This document shows, in pieces, positions 27,416-35,632 of a DNA stretch of 64,000 nt. Position 1 is the first letter of the stretch. Each line of letters opens with the position of its first letter. The position numbers and the translations under genes are program-made. This stretch comes from an uncultured Porphyromonadaceae bacterium. GTDB lineage: Bacteria; Bacteroidota; Bacteroidia; Bacteroidales; Muribaculaceae. Under the pieces are notes generated by a model that searched no databases, was not told the origin of the DNA, and saw only the letters and a list, made by a program, of their open reading frames with translations. The DNA is taken from positions 1-64,000 of the forward strand of contig CAMCDS010000006.1 in assembly GCA_945873625.1 (NCBI GenBank). Direction: 5' to 3'.

Positions 27416-27697
27416 TCAGTCTTGCCAGACGTCTTTGCCTGTGGCGCGGACAGCGGCAGCGGTGGTGCGTGCACGGATTGTGCAGTCGAGGGCACCCTTG
27501 TCGGTAGCGTCGACCACGGCGTCATCAATTCCGAGACCGGTGAGGGTCTCACGTATCACTTGCTCGATTTGACGGCCAAACTGAAAAGCTACGGTGCTGT
27601 CCAGGTTGATTTCAAGGCCCTTTCCGTTGCCCGGGGCAAGGCGAACCACGATGTCGCCCGATTCGAGGGTTCCGGCTTGTGAATTGGTCAGATTCAT
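27416..27697 (-). CDS. citD: Citrate lyase acyl carrier subunit
   Basis: Small acyl carrier protein (93 residues) bearing the phosphoribosyl-dephospho-CoA group. The attachment serine is Ser13 in AGTLESGD, aligned with the known site in the family. DKGALDCTIRARTTAA is the conserved C-terminal motif. It is the first gene of the cluster. A promoter lies about 140 bp upstream and the leader contains a 7-bp hairpin. Confidence 0.94.
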   Translation of the reverse strand: MNLTNSQAGTLESGDIVVRLAPGNGKGLEINLDSTVAFQFGRQIEQVIRETLTGLGIDDAVVDATDKGALDCTIRARTTAAAVRATGKDVWQD

Positions 27698-27718
27698 GGT
27701 AATTTGTCAGTTTTTCGC

Positions 27719-27752
27719 ATCGGCCGGCAAGGTTTCCCTCGCTTCGGGCCGA
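27719..27752 (-). promoter_or_regulatory. Leader hairpin of the cit operon
   Basis: ATCGGCC (27719-27725) and GGCCGAT (27746-27752) pair in the citD leader, 22 bp before the ATG. No T-run follows in the direction of transcription, so it is not an obvious attenuator. Role unknown. Confidence 0.4.
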
Positions 27753-27835
27753 TACTTTTGTAGTCGTAAAAGGTTAATGCAGGTTTTTGTAGCAATTTGT
27801 TAGTATCAAAGTACTGCACCTGCGTTTTTCTTCGA

Positions 27836-27866
27836 CAAAATTATAGACTTTTTCTCTATTGGCAAA
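27836..27866 (-). promoter_or_regulatory. Bacteroidota promoter of the cit operon
   Basis: On the minus strand: TTTG (27866-27863), 19 nt, TAATTTTG (27843-27836). It would give a leader of about 130 nt before citD. Confidence 0.7.
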
Positions 27867-27913
27867 ATAAAAACCACTTTTTTTTGCCATTTTTTCGTCC
27901 GGACGTTCCGCTT

Positions 27914-27929
27914 CATGTTTTAGAACATG
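27914..27929. promoter_or_regulatory. Candidate operator upstream of the cit promoter
   Basis: Perfect palindrome CATGTT-TTAG-AACATG, centred about 57 bp upstream of the -33 box of the cit promoter. The half-site form and the position fit an activator such as a CRP/FNR-family protein, but no regulator gene is adjacent. The rest of 27698-28045 shows nothing else. Confidence 0.4.
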
Positions 27930-28045
27930 TTTCACGACGCTTCCGGTAAATGTCAAAGACGGTCAGCGACGGCATAATAGACTGCTAATCAAATCTCTTA
28001 TGTCGTCGCTGCCAATATCTGGGTCTTGATGACTCTCAAAATTAC

Positions 28046-28639
28046 TTAATCCTGAATAATTCCCGACGCCCGAAACATCCGCGCGTAATACTCCGCCTTC
28101 TTCTCAAGCCTGAGAGGATAGGCCCGGCTCGTGGAGGGCATGCGCCATATCGAGAGATCGTCGGGGCCGCTCACCATCTCCCCCATCCGGGGCAGCGGAG
28201 TCTGCGTGAGCGCGGCTACCACACCTGCCGCCTTCTCGCCGGTGGTGGCCACGGCATGGCAGCCGGGCATACTCCCGAGAAGGTCGAAGAGGGGCACGGG
28301 CTCAACTATCTCAAGATATTTGTCGGAAGCGTTCCCTTTGAGCCGGCGCACTTTCCGGCCCGTGTCGTTGAGCGCTATGCCGGTCTCGTCGAGCAGGCGC
28401 TTGATTGCCTCAAGGTCAAACCGGCCGGCCGAGCGGTCGAAAAGCGCGTCTTTGTCGCCCTTGAATATAAGCCCCATCATGAACCAGAAGTCGTTGGTGC
28501 GGTTGGGATAATAGAAATCCATCGACCACCGTTTCGGCTGGGGAGGGAAAGTGCCCATTATCAGCACCTTCGGATGAGGCGGAATATAAGGGGGCCACGG
28601 GTGCGACTCAAGTGGCGGAAGCATTTCGTCGGTCAGCAT
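28046..28639 (-). CDS. Uracil-DNA glycosylase family protein
   Basis: Probable DNA base-excision enzyme of the UDG superfamily (197 residues). KVLIMGTFPPQP (about 24-35) corresponds to superfamily motif 1, here in the GTFPP form instead of GQDPY, followed by the NDFWFMMG aromatic pocket segment. MPSTSRAYPL near residue 168 is the equivalent of the C-terminal His/Asn-Pro-Ser loop, as in mismatch-specific members. It lies 5 bp upstream of the flavoprotein gene and is probably co-transcribed with it or reads into the cit regulatory region. Substrate not known. Confidence 0.75.
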   Translation of the reverse strand: MLTDEMLPPLESHPWPPYIPPHPKVLIMGTFPPQPKRWSMDFYYPNRTNDFWFMMGLIFKGDKDALFDRSAGRFDLEAIKRLLDETGIALNDTGRKVRRLKGNASDKYLEIVEPVPLFDLLGSMPGCHAVATTGEKAAGVVAALTQTPLPRMGEMVSGPDDLSIWRMPSTSRAYPLRLEKKAEYYARMFRASGIIQD

Positions 28640-28644
28640 CGTGT

Positions 28645-29850
28645 CTACTTCTGCTCGCGCGATTTGCGAAGCGCCAAGATGAAAGCATCGGCGAAATCTT
28701 CAATTGCCTTCGCTGTATCGTCGTTCATCGACTGCTTCATCTCAAGCGCAGCAGCCACCGGAAGATTCATCTGCTCGGCATAAGCGGCCAGCTCCTTGCC
28801 CGCAGCAGCACTCCACGTGAACGAACTGAACAGGCCAAGGGTCTTTCCGCTCACCTCTCGCGTCTTCATAGCCTTCATGAATGTGTCGACAGGCGGGAAG
28901 AGCGTCATCGAATAGGTGGGCGAGCCAACTATGAGCCCGTCGTATCTGAAGGCCTCGGATATGATGAAGCTCATCTCGTCTTTTCCGGCGTTGAAGAGAC
29001 GTATATGCTTCTCCCCTCTCGCGGCCAGAGCGGAAGCAAGAGCCTCGGCCACAGCCTCGGTGTTGCCGTACATCGAGCCGTAGACGATGGTTACGCCCGC
29101 GTCAGAACGATAGTTGGCAAGCTGGTCGTAGATAGCGGCGATGCGGTCGATATGCTCATGCCACACCGGACCGTGGGTAGGGCATATATACTTCGGGGCG
29201 AGGGGAAGCACCTTATTCATGGCCCTGACAACGAATTTACCGTATTTACCGACGATGTTGCTGTAATAGCGGTATGCTTCGCTCAGATAGAGCTCGATGT
29301 CGGTCTCGAAATCCACCACTCCCCCGTTCAAGGCTCCGAAAGTGCCGAAAGCGTCGCCCGTAAAGAGCGTGGACGAACTCTCCTCGAAGGTCATCATGGT
29401 CTCGGGCCAGTGCACCATAGGGGTGAGTAAGAAACGGAGCGTGCGGTCGCCGAGGGGCAGGGTGTCGCCGTCAGCAACAATAATGAAGCGGTCGGGGTCA
29501 TCGATATGATAAAATCCCCCTATCATGGCTACCGTCTGCCGGTTGCCGACGATCTTCATCTGCGGATAGCGGGCTGCGAGCAGGGGTATTGAACCGCTGT
29601 GGTCAGGCTCCATGTGGTTGACTACGAGATAGTCGACCGGCGTGTCGCCGAGAAGGTCGTCGAGATGGCCGAAGAGAGCGTAGGCCTCGCCAAGCTCTAC
29701 GGTGTCGATGAGGGCTGTCTTCTTATCCTTAACTATGTATGAATTGTAACTCACTCCGGCCGGCAGAGGCCAGAGCGACTCGAAGCGGACGGTGGTACGG
29801 TCGTTCACCCCGACATAAAAGATCTGTGGAGTAATCTCTCTTATATTCAT
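28645..29850 (-). CDS. A-type flavoprotein (flavodiiron oxygen/NO reductase)
   Basis: Soluble enzyme that reduces O2 to water (or NO to N2O) in anaerobes. The N-terminal metallo-beta-lactamase-like domain has the di-iron motif HMEPDHSG (His79, Glu81, Asp83, His84), followed by GDAFGTFG and THGPVWH for the remaining ligands. The C-terminal flavodoxin domain (from about residue 255, VYGSMYGNTEAVAEALA) binds FMN. The start at 29850 (MNIREITPQIFYVGVND) is chosen because the family begins here; 401 residues. A possible promoter (GTTG, 22 nt, TAATTTTTG) lies just upstream but both the spacer and -7 box are off consensus. No rubredoxin is fused. Confidence 0.94.
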   Translation of the reverse strand: MNIREITPQIFYVGVNDRTTVRFESLWPLPAGVSYNSYIVKDKKTALIDTVELGEAYALFGHLDDLLGDTPVDYLVVNHMEPDHSGSIPLLAARYPQMKIVGNRQTVAMIGGFYHIDDPDRFIIVADGDTLPLGDRTLRFLLTPMVHWPETMMTFEESSSTLFTGDAFGTFGALNGGVVDFETDIELYLSEAYRYYSNIVGKYGKFVVRAMNKVLPLAPKYICPTHGPVWHEHIDRIAAIYDQLANYRSDAGVTIVYGSMYGNTEAVAEALASALAARGEKHIRLFNAGKDEMSFIISEAFRYDGLIVGSPTYSMTLFPPVDTFMKAMKTREVSGKTLGLFSSFTWSAAAGKELAAYAEQMNLPVAAALEMKQSMNDDTAKAIEDFADAFILALRKSREQK

Positions 29851-30052
29851 AAATGTGTCGCGACAAAAATTAATGACGTCGCATGCCGCCGGATCAACCT
29901 GCGGCACACCTTAAATTACAACGTATGAACGCACGAATATTATTTCAGAAAAGGAAAAAATCGACACAACCCAAAAACAAATCGGCATATCACGAATGTT
30001 TTACAATAAATATCTCTCCATCCACTTACAACTAACAAAACCCTTAATCGCT

Positions 30053-30796
30053 ATGAGAAAGTATTTAGCTGAGTTTTTCGGCACAATGTTTCTGGTGCTC
30101 CTCGCTTGCGGAAGCGCCGTGTTGGCCGGCCCGAAGATCGGAGTCCTCGGCATCGGTCTCTGTTTCGGCCTCGTGCTTCTTGGCCTTTGTTATGCCATAG
30201 GCGGCATATCGGGCTGCCACGTCAACCCGGCAGTGTCGCTGGGTGTCTATCTCACCGACAGGAATTTCAGTGCCAAAGACCTCTGCGGATATGTGATTGC
30301 CCAGCTTCTCGGCGCAGCTGTCGGCGCCGCGTTCCTCTGGTGGCTGATGAATTTCGGTCTCTTCGGGCAGGACGGCACTTTTGAGTTCGGCGGCATCACG
30401 CAGCAGATCGGCTTCACCGACAGGTCGTCGTATCTGGCCACCAACGTGCTTCAGGCAGGGGCCACATGGCAGATGGCGCTTCTCTCGGAATGTCTGCTGA
30501 CGTTCTTCTTCGTGTTCGTCGTGCTCGGCGCCACATCTAAATTCGGCACTCCGTCGGCCGCCGGCGTGGCCATCGGCCTTGCTCTCGGACTGGTGAACAT
30601 CGTCGGAATCCCCGTCGACAACTGTTCGGTCAATCCCGCCCGCTCGTTCGGACCCGCCCTTTTCGCCCCCAACGCATGGCCCGACTTCTGGATCATGGTG
30701 GCAGGCCCCGTCATCGGTGCCGTGCTCGCCGCAGTGGTCTGGAAAGGCGTCAGCGCATGGCGCAAGAACGACGCCCCTGACGACCGTAGATGCTGA
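30053..30796 (+). CDS. aqpZ: Aquaporin Z-like water channel
   Basis: Six-helix MIP channel, 247 residues from MRKYLAEFFGTMFLVLLACG. The start at 30053 fits the family; 19 extra upstream codons are not needed. Both pore motifs are present: HVNPAVS and VNPARSFGPAL. Aligned with E. coli AqpZ, the selectivity filter reads Phe (kept), Asn in place of His174 (LVNIVGIPV), Cys in place of Thr183 (VDNCSVNPAR) and Arg (kept). The Cys is also seen in AQP1, but losing the His is unusual. It is divergent from the flavodiiron gene. No clear promoter seen. Confidence 0.93.
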   Translation: MRKYLAEFFGTMFLVLLACGSAVLAGPKIGVLGIGLCFGLVLLGLCYAIGGISGCHVNPAVSLGVYLTDRNFSAKDLCGYVIAQLLGAAVGAAFLWWLMNFGLFGQDGTFEFGGITQQIGFTDRSSYLATNVLQAGATWQMALLSECLLTFFFVFVVLGATSKFGTPSAAGVAIGLALGLVNIVGIPVDNCSVNPARSFGPALFAPNAWPDFWIMVAGPVIGAVLAAVVWKGVSAWRKNDAPDDRRC

Positions 30797-30819
30797 CACA
30801 TACCCCATTCGGCAATCTT

Positions 30820-30855
30820 TCTCCGGTCTGAAGAGCGATCTCAGGCCGGAGATTT
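30820..30855 (+). terminator. Hairpin after aqpZ
   Basis: TCTCCGGTCTGA (30820-30831) pairs with TCAGGCCGGAGA (30841-30852), one mismatch, followed by TTT. It overlaps the approach to the pgk promoter. Weak as a terminator because the T-run is short. Confidence 0.5.
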
Positions 30856-30865
30856 GCAATGCCGG

Positions 30866-30897
30866 GTTGCGGATGTCCGATATTATTACTAAATTTG
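30866..30897 (+). promoter_or_regulatory. Bacteroidota promoter of pgk
   Basis: GTTG (30866-30869), 20 nt, TAAATTTG (30890-30897); 65 bp before the pgk ATG. Confidence 0.65.
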
Positions 30898-30962
30898 CAT
30901 CATCTATAGGTAAAAGGTAAATTTTTAAAGAACCAAAATTTAGAATTAGAATCAAATAAGAA

Positions 30963-32213
30963 ATGGCTAAAATCGAAGATTTCAATTTTGCCGGCAAGAA
31001 AGCTATCGTGAGGGTTGACTTCAACGTGCCCCTCGATGAAAACGGCAACATTACCGACGATACCCGCATCCGCGGCGCACTCCCGACGCTCAAGAAGATA
31101 CTCGACGACGGCGGAAGCCTCATCCTCATGTCGCACATGGGCAAACCCAAGGGTAAGGTGAATCCGAAACTCTCGCTGCTCCAGATTCGCGACGCCGTGG
31201 CCAAGGCCCTCGGCCGCGACGTGAAGTTCGCTCCCGACTGCATGAAGGCTCAGGAAGACGCCAAGGAACTGAAGCCCGGAGAGGTGCTTCTGCTTGAAAA
31301 CCTCCGCTTCTATCCCGAGGAGGAAGGAAAGCCCACAGGCATCGACAAAGCCGACCCCGCCTATCCCGAGGCCGCCAAGGAGATGAAGGCCCGCCAGAAG
31401 GAATTTGCGAAGACTCTCGCCTCATACGCCGACGTCTACGTCAACGACGCGTTCGGCACAGCCCACCGCAAACATGCGTCGACGGCCGTAATCGCCGACT
31501 ATTTCGACAAGGACCACAAGATGCTCGGCTTCCTCATGGAGAAGGAGGTGAAGGCAGTAGACAGCATCCTCAAAGACATAAAGCGCCCCTTCACGGCCAT
31601 CATGGGCGGCTCGAAAGTATCGACCAAAATCGGCATCATCGAGAACCTCATGGACAAAGTAGACAATCTCATCCTCTGCGGAGGCATGACCTACACCTTT
31701 GCCAAAGCCCAGGGCGGCAAGATCGGCAACTCCATCTGTGAGGAAGACAAGCTCGATCTGGCCCTCGACATCATCCGCAAGGCAAAGGAGAAAGGCGTGA
31801 ACCTCGTGCTGGGCAGCGACTGCGTGGCAGCCGACGCGTTCAGCAACGACGCCAAGACCCAGGTATGCTCAGCAATGGACATCCCCGACGGCTGGATGGG
31901 ACTGGATGCCGGACCCGAATCCGTGCGTCAGTTCAGGGAGGTGATTCTCCCGGCCAAGACCATCCTCTGGAACGGTCCCGCCGGAGTGTTTGAGTTCCCC
32001 AACTTCGAGAAGGGTTCGCGCGAGATAGCCGAAGCCATCGTGGAGGCCACCGAAAACGGCGCCTTCTCGCTCGTAGGCGGCGGCGACAGCGTGGCTTGCG
32101 TCAACAAGTTCGGTCTGGCCGACAGCGTAAGCTACGTCAGCACCGGCGGCGGCGCGCTGCTCGAAGCCATCGAGGGCAAGGTGCTTCCCGGCATCGCAGC
32201 CATAGAGGAATAA
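30963..32213 (+). CDS. pgk: Phosphoglycerate kinase
   Basis: Glycolytic enzyme making ATP from 1,3-bisphosphoglycerate; cytosolic. 416 residues, slightly longer than the common 390-400 because of an insertion around residues 120-140 ([18 protein letters not shown] region). Substrate-binding [13 protein letters not shown] (about 16-28), SHMGKPKG and [11 protein letters not shown] are conserved. The C-terminal nucleotide-binding [13 protein letters not shown] and [14 protein letters not shown] are intact. A single-gene unit with its own promoter and terminator. Confidence 0.97.
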   Translation: MAKIEDFNFAGKKAIVRVDFNVPLDENGNITDDTRIRGALPTLKKILDDGGSLILMSHMGKPKGKVNPKLSLLQIRDAVAKALGRDVKFAPDCMKAQEDAKELKPGEVLLLENLRFYPEEEGKPTGIDKADPAYPEAAKEMKARQKEFAKTLASYADVYVNDAFGTAHRKHASTAVIADYFDKDHKMLGFLMEKEVKAVDSILKDIKRPFTAIMGGSKVSTKIGIIENLMDKVDNLILCGGMTYTFAKAQGGKIGNSICEEDKLDLALDIIRKAKEKGVNLVLGSDCVAADAFSNDAKTQVCSAMDIPDGWMGLDAGPESVRQFREVILPAKTILWNGPAGVFEFPNFEKGSREIAEAIVEATENGAFSLVGGGDSVACVNKFGLADSVSYVSTGGGALLEAIEGKVLPGIAAIEE

Positions 32214-32247
32214 ACGCCGGCATAAGCCAACGCCCGATATAATTTAA

Positions 32248-32290
32248 CCGGAGTCGCATCAGTCGATGCGGCTCCGGCTTATTATTTCGT
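32248..32290. terminator. Terminator between pgk and mlaF
   Basis: CCGGAGTCGCATC (32248-32260) pairs with GATGCGGCTCCGG (32265-32277), 13 bp with one mismatch, tetraloop AGTC, followed by CTTATTATTT. It lies between convergent genes. Confidence 0.85.
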
Positions 32291-32344
32291 TTCGGACTGT
32301 CTCCGGGTCTTACGGGCGAAGCGTCATGACGGCGCCGGCACCGT

Positions 32345-33115
32345 TCATTTGTCGTATTCCTTCTCGAGGTATTTCTTCACCTCGCGGAAGAGCTTCGAGG
32401 CAAAGACGAAGTCGTTGAGCGCCTGGCTGTCGCTTCGGAAGATGGTCTGGTCGTTGCCCGTCCAGTCGCAGCGCCCCTTGTTGATGAAGACGATGTTCTC
32501 GCCTATGCCGAGCACCGAGTTCATGTCGTGGGTGTTGATGATTGTGGTGATGCCGTATTCGTGGGTGATGTCGCTGAGCAGGTTGTCGACGCGTATCGAC
32601 GTCTGCGGGTCAAGGCCTGAGTTAGGCTCGTCGCAGAAGAGATAGCGGGGATTGAGGGCGATGGCTCGCGCGATGGCCACACGCTTCTGCATACCGCCCG
32701 AAATCTCGGAGGGATACTTGTCGTCGGCCTTGTCGAGCCCCACGCGGCTGATGCAGAAATGGGCGCGGTCGAGCTGCTCCTTCTTTGTCATTCCCGAAAA
32801 CATCTTAAGGGGAAACATCACGTTGCCGAGCACCGTCTCGTTGTCGAAGAGCGCCGACCCCTGGAAGAGCATGCCTATCTCTGTGCGCAGGTCCTTGCGC
32901 TGCTTTGAGTCCATGTTGCGGAACGAGCGTCCGTCGTAGAATATCTCGCCCTTCTCGGGGGTAAGCAGGCCGATGAGGCATTTCATGAACACCGTCTTGC
33001 CCGAACCGCTCTGGCCGATAATGAGATTCGTCTTTCCGCTCTCGAAACGCGCCGAGATGTCGTGGAGCACCTGCTGGCCGTCAAACCATTTGCTTATATT
33101 CTTAGCCTCAATCAT
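32345..33115 (-). CDS. mlaF: MlaF-like ABC transporter ATP-binding protein
   Basis: ATPase of an MCE/Mla-type lipid transporter that moves phospholipids between the two membranes. The true start is 33115 (MIEAKNISKWFDGQQVL); the open frame upstream is a shadow of mlaE. Walker A GQSGSGKT, signature EISGGMQKRVAIARA (the SGGM form typical of MlaF) and Walker B YLFCDEPNSGLDP are present. 256 residues. Its start overlaps the mlaE stop by 4 bp. The MCE-domain partner (MlaD) is not in this window, unlike operons where it follows directly. Confidence 0.9.
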   Translation of the reverse strand: MIEAKNISKWFDGQQVLHDISARFESGKTNLIIGQSGSGKTVFMKCLIGLLTPEKGEIFYDGRSFRNMDSKQRKDLRTEIGMLFQGSALFDNETVLGNVMFPLKMFSGMTKKEQLDRAHFCISRVGLDKADDKYPSEISGGMQKRVAIARAIALNPRYLFCDEPNSGLDPQTSIRVDNLLSDITHEYGITTIINTHDMNSVLGIGENIVFINKGRCDWTGNDQTIFRSDSQALNDFVFASKLFREVKKYLEKEYDK

Positions 33116-33858
33116 TGCAGCAGAAGTTTGGTTAATATCACGTCGGCGAGAAGTATCAGTATCGAGCTCGACACCACGGCGTTGGTGCTGGCCTTGCCCA
33201 CCTCGAGCGCGCCGCCGCTCACGTAGTAGCCGTAGTAGGCCGCCACGCTCGTGATGATGAACGCGAAGAAGTAGGTCTTGATTATTCCGTACCACACGTA
33301 CCATTCGTTGAAGAACGACTGAATGCCGTAGGTGTAGTTCTCCACCGAAATCATGGTGGTGAACTCGGCTATGAACCAGCCTCCGAGCAGACCCATGAAC
33401 ATCGAGAGCACGCATAGCACCGGCACAAAGAGCACGAAACCCACTATCTTGGGCAGCACGATGAAGTTGGCCGAGTTGATGCCCATGATGTCGAGGGCGT
33501 CGATCTGCTCGGTAACGCGCATGGTGCCTATCTCCGAAGCGATGTTACTGCCTACCTTGCCGGCCAGAATCAGCGACATTATCGATGATGAAAACTCCAG
33601 AAGCAGAATCTCGCGGGTGGCGAGGCCAGTGGAGTAGGAAGGTATCAGCGGCGACACGATGTTGATGGTCATCTGAATCGTGATTACCGCTCCGATGAAG
33701 ATAGAGATTATTATCACGAGGGGGATGGAATCTACCCCGAGCTTGCTTATCTCGTTGAGCATATTACGGCCGAAAACGCTCCACTTGTCGGGAAAGCGGA
33801 ACACCTGGGTCATGAATGTGCAGTATCGGCCGAACGACCGTATGGATGATATGATCAT
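33112..33858 (-). CDS. mlaE: MlaE-like ABC transporter permease
   Basis: Integral membrane subunit (MlaE/YrbE family, 248 residues) of the lipid transporter with MlaF. It has five or six predicted helices. The family core runs from LLLEFSSSIMSLILAGKVGSN through IASEIGTMRVTEQIDALD, which contains the cytoplasmic coupling segment. It is the first gene of a two-gene unit with a promoter 34 bp upstream, divergent from udk. Confidence 0.9.
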   Translation of the reverse strand: MIISSIRSFGRYCTFMTQVFRFPDKWSVFGRNMLNEISKLGVDSIPLVIIISIFIGAVITIQMTINIVSPLIPSYSTGLATREILLLEFSSSIMSLILAGKVGSNIASEIGTMRVTEQIDALDIMGINSANFIVLPKIVGFVLFVPVLCVLSMFMGLLGGWFIAEFTTMISVENYTYGIQSFFNEWYVWYGIIKTYFFAFIITSVAAYYGYYVSGGALEVGKASTNAVVSSSILILLADVILTKLLLQ

Positions 33859-33891
33859 ATATGGAAAGATTCACTTTCTGTATTCAACCTG

Positions 33892-33923
33892 CAAAATTAC
33901 AAAAAAGTTCGTCAACTGCCAAC
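33892..33923 (-). promoter_or_regulatory. Bacteroidota promoter of mlaEF
   Basis: On the minus strand: GTTG (33923-33920), 20 nt, TAATTTTG (33899-33892), 34 bp before the mlaE ATG. Confidence 0.65.
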
Positions 33924-33958
33924 TCTCTGAGCGGGAGCTGCACTCGAAGAAAAAAAGA

Positions 33959-33990
33959 TTTGCGCCTCTAAACGCTTTTTAGTAACTTTG
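33959..33990 (+). promoter_or_regulatory. Bacteroidota promoter of the udk-lptB operon
   Basis: TTTG (33959-33962), 20 nt, TAACTTTG (33983-33990); a perfect match to both boxes, 86 bp before udk. Confidence 0.8.
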
Positions 33991-34076
33991 TCGGTTGAAA
34001 CCGCCTCGCCGCGATGCCCGGCTACGTTTCATCCTCATCAATCTGAATCTCCGTAATAATTCAAATATACTCAGAA

Positions 34077-34712
34077 ATGCTTGTTATCGGAATAGCAGGA
34101 GGCACCGGATCAGGAAAGACCACCGTGGTGCGCCGCATCATAGAGTCTCTGCCCAAAGACGAGGTAGCAGTGATGCCTCAGGACTGCTACTATAAGGACA
34201 ACGCCCATATCCCTCTGGAAACGAGGCTGAAAATGAACTACGACGAGCCGGCCTCGATAGAATGGAGCCTGCTCTGCCGGCAGCTGCGCGAGCTTCGCGA
34301 GGGGAAGAGCATCGAGATGCCCACCTACGATTTCCTGACTTGCTCGCGCATGAAGGAGACTATCACCGTTCAACCCCGCGAGGTGGTGGTGGTGGAGGGT
34401 ATTTTAGTGCTTACCGACAAGGAGTTGCGCGACATGATGGACGTGCGCGTCTTTGTCGATGCCGATGCCGACGACCGCCTTATCCGCGTCATCAGCCGCG
34501 ACTGCATAGAGCGCGGCCGCACGCCCCAGATGGTAATCGACCGATACCAGGAGACGCTCAAGCCCATGCACGAGCTTCACATCGAGCCGTCGAAGCGCTA
34601 TGCCGACCTCATCGTGCCCCAGGGGGGACACAACCGTGTGGCCGTGAAGCTGCTCACCGACTATATCCGCTCGCTCCTCCCCTCCTCCCATAAGCAGACA
34701 TCCAATCCATGA
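34077..34712 (+). CDS. udk: Uridine kinase
   Basis: Phosphorylates uridine and cytidine in pyrimidine salvage. 211 residues. P-loop GGTGSGKTT (8-16); [16 protein letters not shown] and [10 protein letters not shown] for nucleoside binding; the lid arginines in RDCIERGRT. It is the first gene of a tightly packed run: its stop codon overlaps the lptB start (ATGA), and the CPBP and holA genes follow with gaps of 6 and 3 bp. Confidence 0.95.
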   Translation: MLVIGIAGGTGSGKTTVVRRIIESLPKDEVAVMPQDCYYKDNAHIPLETRLKMNYDEPASIEWSLLCRQLRELREGKSIEMPTYDFLTCSRMKETITVQPREVVVVEGILVLTDKELRDMMDVRVFVDADADDRLIRVISRDCIERGRTPQMVIDRYQETLKPMHELHIEPSKRYADLIVPQGGHNRVAVKLLTDYIRSLLPSSHKQTSNP

Positions 34713-35626
34713 GAATATTCTCTATTTTTGAAAATAAAAAAAACGACGTAAGGGAGAAGGATTCCGACTTTAAGGACAACGCTCCAGACGCTGAGGCCCC
34801 GGTGCCCGACATGCAGGAAAAAATTGACGTCAGCGTGTCGGAAGCCGACGGGCAGGAGACCATAGAGGCGGAGATTACCCCCGAGAAAGGGATACTCCGC
34901 ACCGACAACCTCGTGAAACGCTATGGCAGCCGCACGGTGGTGAACCACGTCTCGATCAACGTGACGCAGGGCGAAATCGTCGGCCTGCTCGGGCCTAACG
35001 GCGCCGGCAAGACCACGACGTTCTACATGACCACCGGACTCATCACCCCCAACGAGGGGAAGATATACCTCGACAACCGCGACATAACGGGCTATCCGGT
35101 CTATAAACGCGCCAAGCTCGGAATCGGCTACCTCGCGCAGGAGGCCTCCGTATTCCGCAAACTATCGGTGGAGAACAACATCCGGGCGGTGCTCGAGATG
35201 ACCGGCACCTCGCGCGAATACCAGCGTGAGAAACTCGAGAGCCTCATACGCGAGTTCGACCTCGAGAAGGTGCGCCACAACCTCGGAGACCGCCTTTCGG
35301 GCGGCGAGCGCCGACGCACGGAGATTGCCCGGTGTCTGGCCATCAGCCCCAAGTTCGTGATGCTCGACGAGCCTTTCGCTGGCGTCGACCCCATCGCCGT
35401 GGAAGACATACAGTCGGTCGTGTTCAAGCTAAAAGAGAAGAACATCGGCATCCTTATCACCGACCACAACGCCCAGGAGACACTGCGCATCACCGACCGC
35501 GCCTACCTCCTCTTCGAAGGCAAGATTCTCTTTCAGGGTACGAGCGAGGAGCTGGCCGCCAACCCGACGGTGCGCGAGAAATACCTCGGACGCAGTTTTG
35601 TATTTACACGAAAGGAATTTCACTGA
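34709..35626 (+). CDS. lptB: LptB-type lipopolysaccharide export ATPase with N-terminal extension
   Basis: Cytosolic ATPase that powers LPS extraction by LptFG. Walker A GPNGAGKT (95-102), signature [16 protein letters not shown] and Walker [17 protein letters not shown] are those of LptB, including the family-typical DPIAV after Walker B. The family core begins only at about residue 61, so this 305-residue protein carries a ~60-residue N-terminal extension: [11 protein letters not shown], then a strongly acidic stretch. Coupling to udk by an ATGA overlap supports this start. The extension resembles that of the LptF/G protein at 7796. Confidence 0.92.
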   Translation: MRIFSIFENKKNDVREKDSDFKDNAPDAEAPVPDMQEKIDVSVSEADGQETIEAEITPEKGILRTDNLVKRYGSRTVVNHVSINVTQGEIVGLLGPNGAGKTTTFYMTTGLITPNEGKIYLDNRDITGYPVYKRAKLGIGYLAQEASVFRKLSVENNIRAVLEMTGTSREYQREKLESLIREFDLEKVRHNLGDRLSGGERRRTEIARCLAISPKFVMLDEPFAGVDPIAVEDIQSVVFKLKEKNIGILITDHNAQETLRITDRAYLLFEGKILFQGTSEELAANPTVREKYLGRSFVFTRKEFH

Positions 35627-35632
35627 CCCGCC

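Noticed and set aside
33116..33415. 100 codons upstream of mlaF in the same frame
   Set aside because: Arg/His-rich out-of-frame reading of mlaE; MlaF starts at MIEAKNISKWF.
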